From NCBI GenBank assembly GCA_041674745.1, contig JBAYVD010000010.1:62001-126000 (forward strand): a DNA stretch of 64,000 nucleotides, given 5' to 3'. How positions within the stretch are numbered: position 1 is the stretch's first letter; each line of letters opens with the position of its first letter. Shown here in pieces: positions 59,785 to 64,000 of the stretch. The translations under genes were made by a program, and so were the position numbers. This DNA comes from UBA2040 sp041674745. Lineage in GTDB: Bacteria > Bacteroidota > Bacteroidia > Flavobacteriales_D > Crocinitomicaceae. A model generated the notes under the pieces. The model had not been told where the DNA came from. It made no database searches and saw nothing but the letters and a program-made list of their open reading frames with translations.

Positions 59785-62254
59785 TTCCTAAAGATATCAA
59801 ATTCACCAACAAACGATACGCGCCCGGAACGCCTGCCGGCAATTCTCGAAAAAAGGATAGGCTGGTATACATGTAATTTCCTTCGCCATATTTCGCGATT
59901 AAGAGTGAACCTTCTAAACTTTTTTCACCTGGATCGTTGAAGGCTAAAATCGGCGTAAATTCTTTGGACCATTCGGATGGAAAATTCAATCCTCGTTCTT
60001 GCACCCAATTTTCGAAATCTGCGGCCGTAATTTTGTTTGGAACGTTCAAAACAGGATGTTCTGGAGCCAAAAATGTAGCCATAGCGTTTTCGTCTGTTAC
60101 CCTATCTCGACCTAATTTGAGTGGAAATGGGGAGAAATTATCCGTTTTCAATTGGTTACTCGTGTTGTATTGAAGGATCAAATTCCCTCCATTCTTCACG
60201 TATTCCATCAATTGAGGCATTATCGTTCCTATTCGTTCGTTGGTATTCAATGCACGAATTCCGAGAACAATTGCATCGTATTTGGCCAAGTTTGCTAAGT
60301 TGTCTTCTTTCAAATTGTCGACTTGGTAACCGACCAATGAAAGCGCGCTGGCAACCTCATCACCAGCACCCGCAATATAACCTACAAAATTTCCTGCTTT
60401 TTTAATGTCAATTACATTCAGTTGCACTTGCGCATCTTGCATGTAAAGCTGAGTTGGAATGTGGTCGTATTCAATAAATTTTACCGATTTGGAATACAAT
60501 ACATCTACTTTGTTTTTATCCAGAATTTCCAGCGTAAATGGACCAGAAACAGCCGTTTTAGTTGGTACGAAGGAGAAAGTAACTGTTTTTTCTTCACCTT
60601 TGGAGACGAGCGAAATGGTTTCAGGTGCATTTTCAATTTCCCAACCCATGGGCAATTTATACAGAAAGGCGCCTTCAAACTTGTCAGTATAACTTTTGAA
60701 CGAAACTTTAATCGATTGTGCTGCGAAATCCTTCACCAACAAATTTTCTTTCTCAAAGCGAATGGAAACGGCTGGCACAATATTGAATGGAACGTACACT
60801 TCACCCTTGACTGGATCGTTTTCTTTGAAAACAATGGGAATTTTCATGGGCACTTTTTGTCCGAAAACTTCAAAAGTCAGTGTCAATTCGCTATTTGCGC
60901 CATTGTCTGGATGCAATACCAAAGCCTGATTTTCCAAATGATAGGTTCCCAAGGTTCCTTTTTCTTTCAACCAATATTGTTGGGTCGTTGGTAAATTTTC
61001 GACCAATTTCACCATTTCTTTTTTCTCGAAAATCAGGTTTTTCTTTAAAAGTGAATTCGGCCTCCACTTCCAGCCCAAATCTGTAGATTCGATGTTGACC
61101 AATTTAAATTCACTGGATTGTCGAGCGATTACTTCCAGGTCTAAAATAAGCGAATCTCCTGCGCTAGCCATCGGTGTATTCGATTTTGCTTCTGCATACA
61201 TTCCAGCGCATTGCAAAATCAAAAAATTCACTTCTTGTATTTTGTCTTCCACCCTTTTTTCGGCTTCTAACGTTTCCAGTTGATTTCTCAATCCGAGCAA
61301 AGCCGGAATTGACTTTTCAGGATGAAGAATATCGTAAGCAAGAATAATTTTATCAAGGGTAGTTGTAATCTTTTTTCCGTTTTTCACTCGGTTCCAACTC
61401 ATGTCAATTCCATCGAAAAGCGATTTTTCGGCTTCCAAACCCGCAACGTGTTCAAAATATTCCAACTGCTCTCCTCTAGCACCCGTTGAACCAAATCCTT
61501 GGCTCTTGTGCTGACTTCGGCTCAAAGCCGCAATTTCAGTGCAGGAAGTGCCCAACAATGTTTCGTATGCTCCAATGTTTTCGGCAACTACATGCGGATC
61601 ATTGGCGGATATTTTATCATTCCACCATTTTCCTGTATTGGTAACAATTCTTGTTGCTTGCCAAGGTTTTACACCCAAGTCAAATTGTTCTGGATAGGCA
61701 TCCTTGTTCGCCGCTAAGGCAAAAGCTTCTTCGCCCAAAATAGCGCTTGCCGTATGATGTCCATGACCGCCTCGTCCATCGGCAGGAAAACGACAAACAA
61801 TAATATCGGGTTGAAAGGAACGAATTACAAAGACCAAATCCCCCAAAACCAATTCTTTGTTCCAAATGGCAAAGGTTTCCGTTGGATTTTTGGAAAAACC
61901 AAAATCATTGGCCCGAGAGAAAAATTGTCGTCCGCCATCAATATTTCGGGCCATCAACAATTCTTGCGTGCGAATCAATCCCAACTCTTCGCCCAATTCG
62001 GGCCCTATCAAATCTTGCCCACCATCTCCTCTTGTCAAGGACATATAGGCCGTTGTCAACTTTTTATCATTGGCACAATATGCTATGAAACGCGTGTTTT
62101 CATCGTCGGGATGAGCAGCCAAGTACAATATCTTTCCTTGAACGTTTAGTTTTTGAATGCCCGCAAAAATCTCAGAGGAACTGAGTTGTTTGGGTTTTTG
62201 TGCATGAAGAAATACTGAAAAGAGGGCAAAGGAAAAGAGTAAACTATTTTTCAT
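59777..62254 (-). CDS. Large PIG-L/LmbE deacetylase with extra C-terminal domains
   Basis: This 825-residue exported protein (signal peptide MKNSLLFSFALFSVFLHA) has the PIG-L zinc motif AAHPDDE (HPDDE at 48-52) and the third histidine in GRGGHGHHTAS (about 161-171), so the deacetylase site looks intact. PIG-L enzymes remove acetyl groups from GlcNAc-type conjugates. The middle (about 280-620) is strand-rich with an Ig-like FTLEILDKNKV segment. The last 200 residues resemble a glutamine-amidotransferase-like/ThuA-type fold (DAIVLGIRALNTN, GNLILQYNTSNQL). It is the first gene of the operon with the small membrane protein and the symporter. Confidence 0.85.
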   Translation of the reverse strand: MKNSLLFSFALFSVFLHAQKPKQLSSSEIFAGIQKLNVQGKILYLAAHPDDENTRFIAYCANDKKLTTAYMSLTRGDGGQDLIGPELGEELGLIRTQELLMARNIDGGRQFFSRANDFGFSKNPTETFAIWNKELVLGDLVFVIRSFQPDIIVCRFPADGRGGHGHHTASAILGEEAFALAANKDAYPEQFDLGVKPWQATRIVTNTGKWWNDKISANDPHVVAENIGAYETLLGTSCTEIAALSRSQHKSQGFGSTGARGEQLEYFEHVAGLEAEKSLFDGIDMSWNRVKNGKKITTTLDKIILAYDILHPEKSIPALLGLRNQLETLEAEKRVEDKIQEVNFLILQCAGMYAEAKSNTPMASAGDSLILDLEVIARQSSEFKLVNIESTDLGWKWRPNSLLKKNLIFEKKEMVKLVENLPTTQQYWLKEKGTLGTYHLENQALVLHPDNGANSELTLTFEVFGQKVPMKIPIVFKENDPVKGEVYVPFNIVPAVSIRFEKENLLVKDFAAQSIKVSFKSYTDKFEGAFLYKLPMGWEIENAPETISLVSKGEEKTVTFSFVPTKTAVSGPFTLEILDKNKVDVLYSKSVKFIEYDHIPTQLYMQDAQVQLNVIDIKKAGNFVGYIAGAGDEVASALSLVGYQVDNLKEDNLANLAKYDAIVLGIRALNTNERIGTIMPQLMEYVKNGGNLILQYNTSNQLKTDNFSPFPLKLGRDRVTDENAMATFLAPEHPVLNVPNKITAADFENWVQERGLNFPSEWSKEFTPILAFNDPGEKSLEGSLLIAKYGEGNYMYTSLSFFRELPAGVPGAYRLLVNLISLGNE

Positions 62255-62378
62255 GCCCTAAAAATAAGGAAACAGAGCCAAGTCGAAGAAATTATGATTC
62301 AATCGAGTAGTAAATTAACAGTTTTTCAGAGGTTCGGGACCACTCTTTTATTTATTTGCCTTTTTTTTTAGCCTATTT

Positions 62379-62394
62379 TGTTCAAAATGGAACA
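62379..62394. promoter_or_regulatory. Perfect dyad upstream of the OmpA-like gene
   Basis: TGTTC (62379-62383) and GAACA (62390-62394) form a 5-bp inverted repeat with a 6-base spacer, 28 bases before the ATG. It could be an operator or chance. Confidence 0.25.
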
Positions 62395-62422
62395 TTTTTT
62401 GCATTTCAACGAATAACACCCT

Positions 62423-63280
62423 ATGAAGATAATAGTCATTTTCTCGTTTTTACTTCTGTCCATCGTTTCTTTTTCTCAAAATGAACTGGACGGGGTGTGG
62501 CAAGGAATCCTTGTTCCGAACGGAAAATCAAATGCTCAATCCAATCCATTTTATTTGGAAGTAAAAACCAATCAAGGTAAAAGTTCTGGCAATACGCGAG
62601 AAGAAGTTTATGGGACCAATTTTTATGCCATTGGAAAGTTTTATGGGACACAAAAAGACGAAATCCTTGAATGGAAGCATGTGGTATACCAGAAAAAAGA
62701 AGGCTCAAAAATAGCCTGGTGCAAATTGGATGCGAAATTAAGTTACAACAAAACAACAGGTTATTTAGAAGGAACTTACAGTGGGACAGATTGCAGAAAT
62801 GTGGCAGGGAAACTCATTTTATTTCGTTCAAAAGCAACGTTTTCTTCCGAACAAGCCTCCTTCATTTCGCAAAGCGCGCGAGACATATTGGTAAAAGATT
62901 TGGCAGAAAATCGTCCAGCACCTGCCATTCGAGAAATACAACGATTGAATTTCAAATTTTTCCCCATCTTTTTTGATTACGACAAAGCCCTCATTCGGGA
63001 TAAAGATGTCCCGTTTTTATCCAGTATTGTGGAGGTGGTGAAAGGTCACTCCGACTTGCGCATAAAAGTAATAGGCAACACCGATGCCGATGGCACTGAT
63101 CAGTACAATGATGACTTGTCCAAGCGCCGAGCGGAAGCCATCATCGCCTTTTTTGTTGAAAAAGGATTGAGCCGAGATCGGATTGAAATTCAATTCAACG
63201 GCGAAAAAAGACCCATTGACCGCAACGACACGCTAGAGGGAAAACAAAAGAACAGACGGGTTGAGTTTGAATTTATCTAA
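62423..63280 (+). CDS. OmpA family peptidoglycan-binding protein
   Basis: This 285-residue protein has a signal peptide (MKIIVIFSFLLLSIVSFSQ), an N-terminal strand-rich domain of about 120 residues with no named family (GVWQGILVPNGKSNAQSNPF at its start), and a C-terminal OmpA domain (about 180-285). The latter shows FFDYDKALIRDKDV, VIGNTDADGTDQYND, LSKRRAEAII and NRRVEFEF, with the Asp and Arg that bind diaminopimelate in peptidoglycan. It probably anchors the outer membrane or a surface assembly to the cell wall. Monocistronic, and it shares a terminator with the convergent T9SS gene. Confidence 0.88.
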   Translation: MKIIVIFSFLLLSIVSFSQNELDGVWQGILVPNGKSNAQSNPFYLEVKTNQGKSSGNTREEVYGTNFYAIGKFYGTQKDEILEWKHVVYQKKEGSKIAWCKLDAKLSYNKTTGYLEGTYSGTDCRNVAGKLILFRSKATFSSEQASFISQSARDILVKDLAENRPAPAIREIQRLNFKFFPIFFDYDKALIRDKDVPFLSSIVEVVKGHSDLRIKVIGNTDADGTDQYNDDLSKRRAEAIIAFFVEKGLSRDRIEIQFNGEKRPIDRNDTLEGKQKNRRVEFEFI

Positions 63281-63287
63281 ACAAAAA

Positions 63288-63313
63288 AACCGCCAATCGA
63301 ATGATTGACGGTT
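63288..63313. terminator. Bidirectional terminator between OmpA-like and T9SS genes
   Basis: AACCGCCAATC (63288-63298) pairs with GATTGACGGTT (63303-63313) with one mismatch and a GAAT loop. An A-run lies on the left side, so it mainly ends the minus-strand gene. Confidence 0.7.
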
Positions 63314-63332
63314 GAAAGATTTTGTTGCAGAA

Positions 63333-64000
63333 TTACTTCACTAACCAAAGCAACCTGGAGGCAATTTTGTCTCCAACGATTTCGACAAAGTAGATACCTG
63401 CTTCTAGTTTTAAATCGGCTGAATATTCCTGCTGATTTACCAAATTCGTGGTGAACACCATTTTTCCATTACAATCCGAAATTAGCAGTCTCGCATCGAC
63501 TTTTTGAGGAAAGGCAACGGTAATTTTTCCATTAGAAGGATTGGGGAATATTTTTATTTCGCCCAACAGAAATTCTTCGATTCCTAGTCCTGAAATCAGT
63601 GTGCAATCACTTGTATCCGAACAATTTTGCTCAGTTACTTTTACGGCATAATTTCCATTGGAAGTAGGCGCGTACGTTTGACCGTTCGCGCCTGGTATTG
63701 CCGCATATCCATTTGCACAATCCAACCATTGATAAGCGGCGCCAGAAGCTTGTGCCGTCAAAGAAGTTGTATTGTTAGTAACTCCAACATTGACAGCCGT
63801 TACGGTTAAATCTAAGGTGGTAATACTATCGCAACCATTTATGGTTTGTCCGTTATCAAAGTAAATTCCAGAAGTCGAAATTTGGTTTCCATTGAATGTT
63901 ATTTCTTCTCCTTGACAAATGGTCATTGTGCTCAATACATTGTACGCAGAATGAAAACTCAAACTGAGCGAAATTGTACTGTCGCATCCAACAGAATTAG
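63333..64000 (-). CDS. T9SS cargo protein, C-terminal part (continues past window)
   Basis: The minus-strand frame is open from 63333 to the window edge, so the real start lies beyond 64000. The visible about 220 residues contain repeated NSVGCDSTISLSL/NGCDSITTLDLTV-type units (a cysteine-Asp-Ser pattern frequent in large Bacteroidota surface proteins). An Ig-like piece follows (YQWLDCANGYAAIPGANGQ). The end is a type A T9SS sorting domain (KIFPNPSNGKITVAF, then AGIYFVEIVGD). It is probably a large surface protein or adhesin. The apparent start at 63962 is internal and should be ignored. Confidence 0.85.
   Translation of the reverse strand, partial: NSVGCDSTISLSLSFHSAYNVLSTMTICQGEEITFNGNQISTSGIYFDNGQTINGCDSITTLDLTVTAVNVGVTNNTTSLTAQASGAAYQWLDCANGYAAIPGANGQTYAPTSNGNYAVKVTEQNCSDTSDCTLISGLGIEEFLLGEIKIFPNPSNGKITVAFPQKVDARLLISDCNGKMVFTTNLVNQQEYSADLKLEAGIYFVEIVGDKIASRLLWLVK

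Noticed and set aside
1..64000. CRISPR arrays, rRNA or tRNA genes
   Set aside because: No regularly spaced direct repeats and no cloverleaf-like or rRNA-like stretches were seen in the gene-free gaps, which are mostly under 300 bases.

Overview
The window reads as a chromosomal segment of a Bacteroidota bacterium, most likely Flavobacteriales (a Fluviicola/Crocinitomicaceae-like lineage is my best guess, held weakly). The reasons are: several secreted proteins with type IX secretion (T9SS) C-terminal sorting tails; a type III glutamine synthetase; the parA-parB-DUF5683-dapB-lepB-wbqC gene string; Bacteroidota-restricted families (DUF4494, DUF2911, DUF1684, SprB repeats); starts without Shine-Dalgarno sequences; and recurrent TAnnTTTG -7 promoter elements. 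Base composition looks AT-rich throughout (by eye, not computed).

Layout. 0-1.2 kb: the first codons of nusB and a leucine-dehydrogenase-type enzyme, both on the minus strand. 1.2-9.7 kb: an ABC exporter, then the chromosome-partition/lysine/signal-peptidase string and an endonuclease/phosphatase-fold protein. 9.7-17.3 kb: a carboxypeptidase-regulatory-like secreted protein, ilvE, recQ, an XRE-S24 (LexA-like) regulator, and a three-gene operon (small protein, ABC ATPase, YihY/BrkB membrane protein). 17.4-22.3 kb: rRNA methyltransferase, MATE pump, fmt, HU, a TrmH-type methyltransferase and ribosomal protein THX. 22.3-26.9 kb: the serine operon serC-serA-DUF1015-yggS-DUF1684. 26.9-32.6 kb: pdhC and pdhA, an orphan LuxR-type response regulator and glutamine synthetase III. 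32.7-42.7 kb: a T9SS cargo protein, a DUF4494-pdxH-M16 peptidase operon, a hypothetical, and an M16 pair in which one partner keeps and the other lacks the zinc motif. 42.8-49.9 kb: DUF2911, a tricorn-like S41 protease, a rhodanese-membrane protein-thioredoxin operon, TspO and TauE/SafE. 50-54.6 kb: YjbR-like protein, a SprB-repeat T9SS protein and an ArnT-like glycosyltransferase. 54.6-57.9 kb: the accessory island. 57.9-62.3 kb: a PIG-L deacetylase, a 39-residue membrane protein and a sodium:solute symporter as one coupled operon. 62.4-64 kb: an OmpA-like protein and the 3' part of another T9SS protein that runs off the window.

The most unusual stretch is 54.9-57.2 kb. Three same-strand genes of unknown or poorly known function (two secreted proteins and a DUF2971 protein) lie between sequences that behave like integron attC recombination sites. 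One unit opens with GTTAAGTGT and closes with its exact reverse complement ACACTTAAC. The next opens with GTTAGTAGC and closes with GCTACTAAC. The site between them folds into a hairpin with an extra-helical base. Such self-complementary ends are the signature of integron gene cassettes. No integron integrase is in the window, so this looks like a cassette cluster without an adjacent integrase.

Most of the rest is conserved core genome. The start codons of several genes were moved inward from the longest open frame, on the basis of signal peptides, family starts or promoter position. Two genes too short for routine calling (a 39-residue membrane protein and the nusB start) were found by reading the sequence directly.
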